Assembly: GCA_001567115.1 (NCBI GenBank)
Contig: LMZT01000071.1
Location: 1 to 38,554, forward strand
Direction of reading: 5' to 3'
From: Candidatus Hinthialibacteria bacterium OLB16
GTDB taxonomy: Bacteria; Hinthialibacterota; Hinthialibacteria; OLB16
DNA: 38,554 bases
The position numbers and the translations under genes are program-made. Within the stretch, counting starts at the first letter, position 1, and each line of letters begins with the position of its first letter. The notes beneath the pieces were generated by a model. It saw nothing but the letters and a program-made list of their open reading frames with translations, did no database searches and was not told where the DNA came from. This document shows, piece by piece, positions 9,069-18,589 of the stretch.

Positions 9069-9391
9069 TGACAAATCGGATCGAGCTTTTTCGCGAGGCT
9101 TTGAAATCGGATCCGGAAAACGAACTGGCTCACTTTTCACTGGCCAATGAATTACTGGAACAGGAGCTGTTTTCTGAGGCACTCGATCATTATGAAAAAT
9201 GCCTGCTGATCCGCCCCTCATGGATGCGGGTCTTTATTCAGGTCGGACGCTGCTGTTATGAACTGGGTGATTTGGAGCGGGCAGTCGATGTATTAAATCA
9301 GGCAAAGGCTGCCATTCTTCAATCCAATGATCACGAAAATCTCGATGAGGTGAATGACCTGCTGTCACGATGTGAGGAGGAAGGGGACTGA
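9068..9391 (+). CDS. Small TPR-repeat protein
   Basis: This 107-residue all-helical protein contains tandem tetratricopeptide-like repeats. SDPENELAHFSLANELLEQE (about 14-33) with LFSEALDHYEKCLLIRPSW forms one full TPR, and VFIQVGRCCYELGDLERAVDV with LNQAKAAI forms a second; a capping helix follows. TPR proteins are scaffolds for protein-protein contacts, and no enzymatic residues are expected. ATG 9068 overlaps the preceding stop, and GGAGGGAAATAG lies just upstream, so translational coupling is likely. The gene ends one base before the foldase start region, so the TPR protein and the secreted PPIase-like foldase are probably made together. No signal peptide is seen, so it should stay in the cytoplasm. 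Confidence 0.8.
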   Translation: MTNRIELFREALKSDPENELAHFSLANELLEQELFSEALDHYEKCLLIRPSWMRVFIQVGRCCYELGDLERAVDVLNQAKAAILQSNDHENLDEVNDLLSRCEEEGD

Positions 9392-9392
9392 A

Positions 9393-11144
9393 ATGCGAAA
9401 ACTGTGGTTCATTTTGGTATTCATGCAAGTCTGTGGAATTGGCTGGTGCCAGGCCCAGTCCCCGGAAGATGGCCCTGACAAGGTTGTCGCTGAATGTGAC
9501 GGAGAGGTTATCCGAAAGATCGACCTGGATGTCGCCAGGCCGACCCTTCCTGCCGGTGCTACCGATGAGTTTATCATCGAGCAGCTGGCACGGAACCTTC
9601 TGGGCCAGAAAAAAGCGCTCCAGGCCGGAATTGACCAGGAGCCGGATATCAAATGGAGGCTGTGGGCGATCGGAATGAATGCCGCCAGCAGAGATCTTTT
9701 CGAACGCCAGATTATTGCTGGAATCAACCCCTCCGACGAAGAAGTCAAAAAGGCTTATCAGGAACGTATTACGAACTATGTGGTTCCTGGCTCCTTCAGT
9801 TTTCGCTACATCTTTGGGGACACCACCGAATGCACCAGTAAAGAACAGGTCGCCGAAGTTCGCAAAAAAATCGATCAGGCTCATCAGGAACTGCTCAAAC
9901 CGCTTGGCCAGAATGCAGCGCCACCCTGGATTGTCGCGGTGACTCATTTCAACGAAGTCGCTGGAAAATATTCGGATGTCCGGGGAGATCCCACCCGCAT
10001 TGCGGGTCCATTCACTCATAAAGAACCTCTCCAGCCGGTCATCAAAAAGATGGCTTTAAGCTTGGTACCGGGAGAAATGAGTGAGGTTTTCTCGACCCGG
10101 TATGGTTATGAAATCATCCGCCTGGAAACCCGCATCGAAGATGCAACAACCGAATTTGACACGGTAAAGGATACCCTTCGCCAGGAGGTGCTCCGGTCTC
10201 AGCAGAACCAGAAAGCGAAGGACTACATCCAGAAACTCAAGGATGACACAAGCCGTTATGAAATTTATGAGGATCGATTCGCTCAGATCCTGCCGGGGGC
10301 GCATTTTGAGGTCCCCTCGACGACTGCGGCTATCCGGGTTGGCAGGAAACTTTATCCTCCGGGAGATATTGAGGATTACCTGAAGAACCTTTACCGGAAA
10401 GAATGGGTCCGCGCACGAGAGAAAAAAGAGGCAATGAATCTTGCCTGGCAGGCCTTCATTTTACCCCAGCTGCTGCATGAAGAAGCGGAAAAAGCAGGAT
10501 ATACCCGGGAGGCAACAGAGCAGGCACGGATTCGCATCGAGAAAGCTTCCTTCCTTACCAATGCCCTTTTACGCAAAGAAACGGAGAGGCTGGCCGGGGA
10601 GCTTCCAAAGCCCACGACAGATGAGATCGAGGACCTTTATGTCCTTCAAAGTGACAAGCATCGTGTTGCTGCCCAGTACCAGATGACTGTTATCACTCAC
10701 CCCATCGACGAGCTCAAAAACCGCAGCTCAAACCCGGCACGAAATGAATTTCTGTATCGTGAAGGTGAAAAACGGCTTTCAGATATCCTTGCCTCACTGA
10801 TTGCGGGCGCCTCCCCTGATCAGGCTGTTAAGGCAACTCAAAGTGAGAAGACACCTCTGAATAAAGATGTTCGGTGGATCTCAAAAGGCCTCGAATTTCA
10901 GGAAGAAACCTGGTCAAAGCTCGTCAGCTGGCCTGTCGGACAGTGGTACTCCCAACCCATCCGAACTGAAAAAGGGGTTGTCATTGTTCAAGTGCTGGAT
11001 ATGGCGCCCGAGCGCACAAAACCTCTGAGTGAGGTTCGGTCTCAGCTTGAACGAGAATTGAAAAACAGCACTACCCGGGAAATCTTCAGCCGACAGGCCA
11101 GTCAGATGCTGGATGAAGTTCGGGCCTCTCTGAAGATGAAATAG
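9393..11144 (+). CDS. SurA/PpiC-like peptidyl-prolyl isomerase (periplasmic foldase)
   Basis: This is a 583-residue exported protein. A signal peptide (MRKLWFILVFMQVCGIGWCQAQ) is followed by a SurA-type chaperone segment opening with VVAECDGEVIRKIDLD. The first parvulin-like domain includes FSFRYIFGDT and FNEVAGKYSDVRGD and ends with the strand GYEIIRLETRIED (about 130-255). A helical linker leads to a second parvulin-like domain (QMTVITHPIDEL, VRWISKGLEFQEETWSKL, PIRTEKGVVIVQVLDMAPE, about 430-555). Parvulins interconvert prolyl cis/trans bonds and assist outer-membrane or secreted protein folding. The start is ATG 9393, two bases after the TPR stop, with GAGGAAGGGG as ribosome site. It is convergent with the sensor kinase gene downstream. 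The presence of two divergent parvulin domains suggests a chaperone role rather than strong catalysis. Confidence 0.85.
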   Translation: MRKLWFILVFMQVCGIGWCQAQSPEDGPDKVVAECDGEVIRKIDLDVARPTLPAGATDEFIIEQLARNLLGQKKALQAGIDQEPDIKWRLWAIGMNAASRDLFERQIIAGINPSDEEVKKAYQERITNYVVPGSFSFRYIFGDTTECTSKEQVAEVRKKIDQAHQELLKPLGQNAAPPWIVAVTHFNEVAGKYSDVRGDPTRIAGPFTHKEPLQPVIKKMALSLVPGEMSEVFSTRYGYEIIRLETRIEDATTEFDTVKDTLRQEVLRSQQNQKAKDYIQKLKDDTSRYEIYEDRFAQILPGAHFEVPSTTAAIRVGRKLYPPGDIEDYLKNLYRKEWVRAREKKEAMNLAWQAFILPQLLHEEAEKAGYTREATEQARIRIEKASFLTNALLRKETERLAGELPKPTTDEIEDLYVLQSDKHRVAAQYQMTVITHPIDELKNRSSNPARNEFLYREGEKRLSDILASLIAGASPDQAVKATQSEKTPLNKDVRWISKGLEFQEETWSKLVSWPVGQWYSQPIRTEKGVVIVQVLDMAPERTKPLSEVRSQLERELKNSTTREIFSRQASQMLDEVRASLKMK

Positions 11145-11190
11145 AACTGGCCGTGGGACATTGCAATGCCTTGAATGTTTTGGGCAAGGA

Positions 11191-12519
11191 TCATGGCTTT
11201 CGTTGCTCCTCAAGGGCAAAGAGTGCCTGTTTTTCATCCTCTTCAATAGAAACCATGTCCTGGTCCCGAAGATAAATCGTGGTTTCAACAGCCTGAAGCG
11301 ATTGCAGCTTGCGGATCACTTCAGTGATGCGCAGTGCCATATCCCGGATGACTTCAAGAGAATGTTTCTGGGGGCTTGATTCGGACTGATCGAGGAGCAG
11401 CAACTCGCATTTTCCAAGCAAGGCCGCCAGAGGGTTATTGATCTGGTGGGCCAGTGTGACCACAGTCGCTTTCAGTGTCTGCAGCTTGCCGATTTCAATT
11501 TCACGATGCTGGGCTGCCTTGAGCTGCAGCTGTGCCTCTTCGAGGCGTTCCATCAGATGGTTGAATACACCTGCCAGCTCCCCGATCTCATCGTGGCTCA
11601 CAACTCGTGCACGGATTCCATAAGACTCCGGCCCGGTGATTCTTAGCATGGTGCGGTTAAGAACACCCAGCGGACGCAAGACGATATGGGTGGCCCAGGC
11701 TGCCCCGAACAGAGCCGAGAGGATGATGGCGGTCAGAAACAGGGCGGGGAACCATACCAGGCGGGTCTGCAAGCTGTCAAACAAACCCCCTTCCTGGGTC
11801 AGGCGCAGCCGGTAACTGCTGCCGGAAACCAATCCGGGAAATTGTTTTTCAAGACTGATTCCCTCTGCTGTTGATTGTGGCTGAATCGTGGCAGAAAGTT
11901 TTGTGGCTTCCTGCCGGGCATCATCCTCAACCAGAACCAGTTTGTCATTCAGGACTTGCTCAATTCCTGGAAAAAGCGAGGTCTCAACCGCGACACCGAT
12001 AAAGAGCATCCCAGGATCCGGTGTGTTTTTTAATTGCACACTCTGAGCCAGGTAGATGGCCCCATTCACCTTCATGAATCCTGAATACCCCATCCGCCCG
12101 GAATGCATCGCATACCATTCCTGCAGATGAAGCTTCAATCGGGATTGCTCTTCGGTTGCGCCACGGATGGCAATCGGATGGACCACCCCTTTTTCAATCT
12201 GAACAATGAAATCGATCCGGCTGACAGTTTCAAACCATTTTTCGAATTGGATTTCCTTCTCAAAATCGAGCAAGCTGGAAGAGCCAGGGTTCATCGATGC
12301 CTGAACATAGGCTCCAACTTTATCCAGGCTGCTGAGGCGATTCCTGATAATGGCATCCACCTCATAGAGATCATCCTCGAGTGACCGGGTCTGGATTTCT
12401 TCGATCATTGCCAGGCAACGGACGATGAAAAACGCACAAAAAACAAAAGATATTGATGAAGCCAGAAGGATAATGGCCAGGAATTTCTGCCTTAATCTGA
12501 TTTTTGTGATAAATCTCAT
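11191..12519 (-). CDS. Membrane sensor kinase-like protein with HAMP and H-box but no ATPase domain
   Basis: This 442-residue protein has the sensor half of a two-component kinase. TM1 is about 13-35, followed by an extracytoplasmic domain of about 220 residues (possibly CHASE4-like), TM2 about 256-280, HAMP about 278-332, a coiled coil, and a dimerisation helix with the phospho-acceptor motif TLAHQINNPLAALLG (His358). The paired helix continues to about 410, and after a short acidic tail the protein stops at 442. A HATPase_c domain (N, G1 and G2 boxes) should follow but is absent; only 46 bases separate its stop from the convergent foldase stop, so there is no room for it. Upstream lies the PmtA-like gene in the same orientation, 80 bases away. 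It could serve as a phospho-acceptor for another kinase, or be a decayed kinase. The start has only a weak ribosome site. Confidence 0.8.
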   Translation of the reverse strand: MRFITKIRLRQKFLAIILLASSISFVFCAFFIVRCLAMIEEIQTRSLEDDLYEVDAIIRNRLSSLDKVGAYVQASMNPGSSSLLDFEKEIQFEKWFETVSRIDFIVQIEKGVVHPIAIRGATEEQSRLKLHLQEWYAMHSGRMGYSGFMKVNGAIYLAQSVQLKNTPDPGMLFIGVAVETSLFPGIEQVLNDKLVLVEDDARQEATKLSATIQPQSTAEGISLEKQFPGLVSGSSYRLRLTQEGGLFDSLQTRLVWFPALFLTAIILSALFGAAWATHIVLRPLGVLNRTMLRITGPESYGIRARVVSHDEIGELAGVFNHLMERLEEAQLQLKAAQHREIEIGKLQTLKATVVTLAHQINNPLAALLGKCELLLLDQSESSPQKHSLEVIRDMALRITEVIRKLQSLQAVETTIYLRDQDMVSIEEDEKQALFALEEQRKP

Positions 12520-12599
12520 GGTATTTATAAATAACGCTTTCCTGGCACCGGAGGTGACTCAGGCTATTCCCTTTATATGAAAAATTCCGGGAGTCTGTC

Positions 12600-13229
12600 T
12601 CAGACTCTGACTGTGTACACCCAGGCTGGGGGCACATTGGCGAAAATCGGCCTTCTGGACCAGTGGTGCTCAGACAGGTGCTGATCAACAATCTGGCTGA
12701 TATTTTTCATTCTTTCCCGATCGCTCTGCTTCCCGAGATGCTGCCGGATCTCACGAATCCAGATGTACTCAAAAAAGGTGTGGCTTCCCTCAGGACTGAG
12801 GGATTCTATAAACCCTTTGACTAATTCGGAAACCAGTGGCGAGGGGAAGTTGTTCAATGGGAGGCCGGAAACGATAAAATCAAACCGGCCTTCCTCGAAA
12901 AGTTCTCTGACATCCTTCTGTACCAATCGGATCTGGTGTCGTCTGCTGCTCCAGAACATATCCTGATTCAGTCGGTTTGTCAGGTGATCTGCAAAACTGG
13001 GGTTGATTTCACACAGGGTCAACTCATCCTCGGGCTGCAGCTCACGGATGAGCGCATTCGTGACCGCTCCGGTCCCCGGGCCAGCCTCAAGGATTCGTCG
13101 AGGCCCCTGAATATCCCGGATAGGAGCGGCCAGCCCCCGGGCAAGGTGTCTGCCACTCGGAAGAATGGCTCCTGTAGTTGTAAATGTCTGAAAAAATTCG
13201 CGTATAAAAAGGGTTTTGCTGGAATCCAT
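12600..13229 (-). CDS. PmtA-like phospholipid N-methyltransferase / rRNA dimethylase-fold methyltransferase
   Basis: This 209-residue SAM-dependent methyltransferase starts FIREFFQTFTTTGAILPSGRH, the N-terminal helix and 'GA(I/V)xPSxR' motif typical of PmtA-type phosphatidylethanolamine methyltransferases and their relatives. Motif I is RILEAGPGTGAVT (about 45-57), the acidic loop is LTLCEINPSF, and the active-site region is FIVSGLPLNNFP, closely matching the 'SGLPL.NFP' of this family. It probably methylates membrane phospholipid amines, but small-molecule substrates are possible. ATG 13229 gives a family-like N terminus; upstream codons back to 13352 overlap the helicase and are not family-like. 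No strong ribosome site is close (AGGGG is about 18 bases away), so coupling to the helicase stop is likely. Confidence 0.75.
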   Translation of the reverse strand: MDSSKTLFIREFFQTFTTTGAILPSGRHLARGLAAPIRDIQGPRRILEAGPGTGAVTNALIRELQPEDELTLCEINPSFADHLTNRLNQDMFWSSRRHQIRLVQKDVRELFEEGRFDFIVSGLPLNNFPSPLVSELVKGFIESLSPEGSHTFFEYIWIREIRQHLGKQSDRERMKNISQIVDQHLSEHHWSRRPIFANVPPAWVYTVRV

Positions 13230-13272
13230 TGTTTTATTCTGGTGGTTCCCCTGCCGAAATGGCAGTTTTTTG

Positions 13273-15758
13273 TCACCCCTCGAAGCAGAACCAGAGCGCT
13301 CTGCTTTCCATTTGAACCGACCTCGACTGGCGGCCCCACACAGGATGGGCATCCTTTTTCACAGTGACAGTCCTCGATCATCCCCAGAACCGAGGACCAG
13401 ATGGAGTCCCGCAGTTCGGAAAATTTTTCGGGAGATCCCGATCCCCCCAGGATAATAATCATAGAGGTAGATCGTGGCCTTCTGAACAAAAGGGGACTTG
13501 ACCATCGGCACGCTGCGTATATCCCGTGGGTCGCACATGACATGCAGCGGAGCAGCCGATCCGAGCGCGCTCGACAGGGCACGGATGGCCCCGCCGATAT
13601 TCAGGCCCCGTGAAGCCAGGTGGCCCTCCATCCAATCTTCGAATGAAATCCAGTAGGCTTCGGTCTGGAGTTCCTGCTCGGGAAGGTGAACCTCACCGAA
13701 ACCGACATTTTCATGGGTTTCAAAACGAATTTTTTTGTACTTGGTGACCAGTGTCGTGACAGAGACCTCTCCCCAGGTGTGTGTTGCAATCCGGTCAAAC
13801 CGGACCTCTGGCTCCGGGCTGTCTCCATGGAGGTAGATGACATTGTCCACATCACGGCCGGGGGTGTTGAGCACAACATCTTTTCGATGCTCCAGGTGCT
13901 CGATAATATCATTTTTATCAGGCGCTGCTTCAGAGCGCTCTTCATCGGAACTCCCTTCCTGATTCAGGGGAACCCCAATCTCCATGTTGGAGGACAGGAC
14001 TCGGATATCGCGCTTCGTGACTGCATCGGTGTAATAATCCAGTTCGGCCAGCCGGGCATAGGCTTTGCGCCCTTCCCAATCGAGTCTTTCAATCAGATAT
14101 GGGCGAGTCTGATGAAGGTAGACAGCCTCCTCATGAATCATCTCAGGGGCGCTGGCATAATCGATTTCCCCAAGGACATTGTTATTCCGATCCATGTCGA
14201 GAATCACAAAGTTGCAGGGGTCAGCAGTCCTCAGAGACACCTCTTCGGCAGGGTAACGGTCCGAAGTGTAGTAGTAACGGCCGCCTTTCTGCCGGAGGAT
14301 TCGTTCCCCATCCAGATAATCCAGCAGGGGTTGGATTTCCAGTGCTCCGAACTTTTCATCCTTGGAAAAAGGAAGCTCAAATGCTCCACATTTCAAATGT
14401 GCAGTGAGGATAAAAAGGTTGTCCGGATTGATGATCCCATGCTCGGGGGATGCTGAAAAAAAGTATCCAGGGTGGCTGGCGAGATACTGATCGATGGCCG
14501 AACTGTTCATGACAATGACGATCAGGGAAGTGGTGGCTCTTCTGCCGGCACGGCCTCCCTGCTGCCAGGTGCTGGAAACAGTGCCGGGATACCCGGCCAG
14601 CACGGCGGCTTCGAGCTGGCCGATATCGATGCCCAGCTCGAGGGCATTGGTGCTGACGACTCCCCGGATTGTTCCGCTCTTGACTCCCCTCTCGATTTCC
14701 CGGCGTTCAAGAGGGAGGTACCCCCCGCGGTATCCCTGAATAGCCGAAGCATCCTCCCGCAATCGCCGCATCATCCGCCGCAGATAGGTCGTAATGACCT
14801 CAACCCGTTTGCGGCTGCGGGCGAACACAATGGTCTGTGCGCCCTCAACAATCAGCCGTGCAGCCACACGGCTGGCAGCCTTGATCGACGAAGCACGGAT
14901 CCCCAGCTCGGCATTGACCACCGGCGGGTTATAGAAGAGTACATGACGCTCCCCGGATGGTGCCCCGGATTTGTCAACCAGAGTGAATTGTTCGCCCACC
15001 AGTTCTTCGACCAGCTCTTTCGGGTTGGCGATTGTGGCCGAGCAGCAGATATACCTTGGCGAGACGTTGTAAAAATCACAGATGCGTTTCAGCCTGCGCA
15101 GCACATTGGCCATGTGGCTTCCGAAAATGCCCCGGTACTGGTGAACTTCATCGATCACAATCGTTTCGAGATTTTCGAAGAGTTTGATCCAGTTGGTATG
15201 GTGCGGAAGAATCCCACTGTGGAGCATGTCGGGATTTGTCACCACGATGTGGCCGCTGTTGCGGATGGCACGGCGCGCATTGGGTGGAGTGTCCCCATCG
15301 AATGTAAAGACCTTGATATCCCGCTCCAGCTTTTCCGAAAAGGAATGCAGCTCCAGCATCTGATCCTGAGAAAGAGCCTTGGTGGGAAAAATATAGAGCG
15401 CGCGGGCTTCAGGATTCAGGTAAAGCCTCTGCAGCACAGGGATATTGTAACAGAGGGTTTTCCCGCTGGCTGTGGGAGTCACCACCACCACATGTTTCCC
15501 GTCAAGGCTCTGGCAGATCGCTTCGGATTGATGGGAGTAAAGCTGCTCGATGCCCCGGTTCCTCAGGAGCTCCACCATTGACGGATCAAGCCTCTCGGGC
15601 CAGGGGCCATACATTGGCGGCCGTGGAGGAAGCACCTGCCAGTGGACAATGTTCTTGCCAAGTTTCCCCGGATCCCTGAAAAGGCTGAGAAGCTTGTCGA
15701 TGGCGGATTGCCTGGTTTCCCTCAGCTCCGGGTGGAGAGGATCTTTTTGCAGGTCCAT
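13273..15758 (-). CDS. MrfA/YprA-type DEAD/H helicase with DUF1998 cysteine-cluster C terminus, frameshifted near its end
   Basis: The restored product is about 827 residues, normal for this family of DNA helicases implicated in mitomycin-type lesion repair in Bacillus (MrfA). Walker A is TPTASGKT (about 94-101), DEVH is about 203-206, SAT is about 240-242, and motif VI is QQGGRAGRR (about 385). A long C-terminal part follows. The main frame reaches SRKIF near 13430 and then runs out at 13359; with one C fewer it continues ELRDSIWSSVLGMIEDCHCE and KGCPSCVGP, the diagnostic four-cysteine metal cluster. A second single-G change near 13276-13279 would place a stop exactly after ALVLLRG; otherwise the frame runs on to 13019. 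ATG 15758 lies 8 bases after the upstream stop. No MrfB-like exonuclease is adjacent. Confidence 0.85.
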
Positions 15759-15766
15759 TTCGTGTC

Positions 15767-18263
15767 TCAATGTGGAATCCCCAGTGAATGCATCCTCCGG
15801 TGAATCGCCTGGATGGCTTCCCGGAAAGGTTCTTCGAGGAATGCCAGGTGATCTTCCCGGCCATGATGATGCGTGACCGACCCCTTCTGCCATTGAGGGG
15901 AACGGGTATGTATAAAGTCAATGCACCCCTGAATCAACGTCAGCATGTAATTGGCCGTATCTCTGCTGAACATCCACCAGTCCTCACCCACTGCGATATA
16001 GACCGGAGAGGTATGGGCCATGATCCCGCGCTTCCAGGAATCATGATGCGGAACCGCTTCATATCCCGGACCGGAGCAGCGGGCCGCCAGCCAGGAATGG
16101 CGGTCAATGGTGACACGGGACTTCAGGTGCATCTCATGTGTTCCTGCGGATTCTTCCAGGCGATCGACCACCTCGCCATTCCTGATCAGTTCAATGCAGT
16201 GGAATGGCAGGCAGCTTCTGGCCAGAATTTCAACCTCGACTGTCCCACCGCCTCCTGGCAAACGGAGAGTGGAACCCATGGCCTGGCCTTCAACCTGAAA
16301 CCACAGGAGCGGACCACCACTGATGAAGGTATTGCCTGTTTTCAGATTCCTGCACCATGAGTCATAGGAAAATTCCTGATCTGCCGGAATATGAACATAG
16401 GTCCGGTACAGACCGATCGGAACTCCAGAGCACATCTTGTCGGTTCCTCCAACCAGCGGAAGTCGATAACCGCAAGTTCAGGTAACGATAGTATTCCTTG
16501 TGGATATATTCGCTGTGGATCAGGAATTCGACAGCATCCGCCCTTCCGGTTGCGATCAGGGCTGCCGGCTCCCCATTGGGGGTCGGTATATGGGGGATGA
16601 TGACTGTTCCGCCTTGTTTGTGGCAATCATCCGCCCAGCGGGACAGTGTGGCTTCGAGATTCCCTCCCAGGTCGGCCTCATCAGGCCCACCGGAACACCA
16701 TGGCATGATCGGCTTTTTCACCCCGAGGAGGGTCAAATGCCCCAGAAGATGCTGGCGGTTTTCCTGGGTGGCATAAACAATGGTTTCTCCATCGCGTGAG
16801 ACCGATGGCTCCCCGGTGAATTCTTCAGTGCTTGTAAAAAGATGCCCCCACTGTGATTGCAGCAGGTTGACCACATGGACTCCTTCTGCTGAAGCCTCAA
16901 GATGCGCCCCCTGGGTCGAAATGAAATGGACATGCGTGTCTCCGGAAAAATACCGGTCTTTGCGCATATCCGCGAGCCGTTTCAGCCGGAGCGTCAATTC
17001 CTGCTGGCCGGGCTCGATCTGGACCTGGGTCCGCAAAGGTTCATATTCATAACCTCTCGCCACATCCACCAGGACCTCTCCGCGGGGAAGCCAGCCCTGG
17101 CATTCTCCCTGAATGTAGGCATAGGTGATCTGTCCCAGACGGACATCCCCACCGATATCGATATGCCAGGTTCCATTGTTCGAGTTCACATGCGGGTGGT
17201 GGCCATGCGGCTGGTATGGGATGCCTTCGGGAGAGCGAAAATGAATTCGGCAGGGGATCGGCTTTCCGGTGTGGTCATCGACCACTGTTGTGTGAACCCA
17301 GTTCCTGCCTGGATCCACCAGTTCGATCTTGACACGGTCTTCGGAAATGGCGGTTCCCCTGGCCTCAACCTCACCCCAGGAAACAGCCCCGAGTTCTTCT
17401 CCGCCATGTTTGACAGTCACCCTGGCTGAAGGGTTGGCTGCGATTTCAACATAGGAGGGATGAATGGTGTGATTCATCTCCTGCCCCCAGCCTCGATGGA
17501 AATCCTCGATGAATTCGCCCTGGGATTGGCGGGGCAGGGAATAGGGGTAAGTGGCCACCCCGCGGTCGACCTCGATATCCAGATCTCCTTGCCGTTGCTG
17601 GTCTTCCGGGCGAAGCAGGCTGACCTTGACCGGCCGTCTTGCAGAACGTGTCAAAGGATCCTCATCCAGAAATCCCAGCGTAACTCCTGCGATATAAAAA
17701 CGTGGTCCTTTGGGAACAATCGTGATCTTTTTCAGCTCTTTATCCGGGTGCGGGTTAATCCAATACCAGAGGTAGAAAAATTGTGCCCAGGGATGTGTTG
17801 TTTCCAACTGCCGTACACCCGCTTCGCTCCATTTTCCCTCATAACGAGGGTGGAGGCCCTCCTGGACTTCCGGTCTGGCCAGCAATGGCCAGTGTCCCCA
17901 GGGAATCGGGATGCTCCCGATTTCGAACCTCTCCCGAATGGCAACCTCCTCCGTCTCTCCATCCTCGAATGCAAACACATACGACGCACAGGTTTCACCG
18001 ATCGGGGTCCCTCCCTGGTGGAAGTTGGAGTCAATCAACCGATGCGCAAAGGTGACTGTCCGGACTTTCATTCCGACAGTGAGCTCGGCCGGCTCCATCC
18101 GGATGGACTGGCCGAATCCAGCCATCATTCCTTTGCCATCGCCTATCTGGAAAGGAAGGCCATGATAGAGCTGATCGCCGGTCGGAAATTCCCGTTCGTC
18201 TTCGGCCGCCCTGTTGTCGATATTGGCATACAGTGCGATGGAAAGGGGCTGGTAATCTTTCAT
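15767..18263 (-). CDS. CehA/McbA-type PHP-fold metallohydrolase, interrupted by a frameshift
   Basis: The restored protein is about 831 residues. The first two-thirds are beta-rich (for example ARVTVKHGGEELGAVSW and TVVDDHTGKPIPCRIHFRSP). Then comes the PHP-like metal site RYFSGDTHVHFIS with Asp442, His444 and His446. The main frame degenerates after YYRYLNL near 16478; removing one T gives YLNCGYRLPLVGGTDKMCSG, a signature of the CehA/McbA family, and the second frame then runs to the stop at 15767. Named relatives hydrolyse carbamate pesticides, but most members in polysaccharide-rich bacteria have unknown substrates. There is no signal peptide. ATG 18263 has an ideal AAGGAG 6 bases upstream. 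The helicase start follows 8 bases after the stop, so the two are co-transcribed. Confidence 0.8.
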
Positions 18264-18468
18264 GGGATCTCCTTCCTGGCCTTGAACCAATCGAGGAATG
18301 AACTCGAGGATGACAGGAGTTTAGAGAGGGATCCCGAGCTTCTCAATGGTGCAGGCTTTATTGACAACAGTGGCAGATTCAGGGATATCTCAGCCTCTCT
18401 TATAGTTTCTTTTCGCAGTTCAGGAGGGTGATCGGGTGGCCTGTTGAGGCCCTTTCAGGTCGCCTGCA

Positions 18469-18497
18469 TTGAACAGAAGTTATAAGATTGCTATCTT
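18469..18497 (+). promoter_or_regulatory. Candidate promoter of lysC
   Basis: TTGAAC (18469-18474) and TATCTT (18492-18497) are spaced by exactly 17 bases in a locally A+T-rich stretch, about 93 bases before the lysC start. Transcription from here would include the hairpin at 18531-18554 in the leader. Confidence 0.35.
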
Positions 18498-18530
18498 TTG
18501 CCGATCATTTATTGATGGAAGACTGTCTCT

Positions 18531-18564
18531 CCTCTCATTTCCGGGCTTGAGAGGATGAGTTTTT
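18531..18564 (+). promoter_or_regulatory. Terminator-like hairpin in the lysC leader (possible attenuator)
   Basis: CCTCTCA (18531-18537) pairs perfectly with TGAGAGG (18548-18554) around a 10-base loop, and a T5 run follows at 18560-18564, 25 bases before the lysC ATG. No rightward gene lies upstream, so an intrinsic terminator here would only make sense as an attenuator. The stem is short and could be chance. Confidence 0.3.
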
Positions 18565-18589
18565 GAGGGAAAGAAAGGGATTTGTATCC

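Larger units (their letters stand above)
18264..18589. other. Divergent control region between the metallohydrolase and lysC
   Basis: These 326 bases carry no convincing gene. They must hold the promoters of two divergent operons. Features I can point to are a promoter-like pair and a terminator-like hairpin in front of lysC, listed separately. I looked for the conserved elements of a lysine riboswitch and did not see them. Confidence 0.6.

Noticed and set aside
14472-15581. Long rightward open frame (369 codons)
   Set aside because: It lies entirely antisense to the helicase, whose motifs are unambiguous, and its own translation shows no family pattern.
18264-18589. Lysine riboswitch upstream of lysC
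   Set aside because: The leader is long enough, but I could not find the conserved core elements of that riboswitch.
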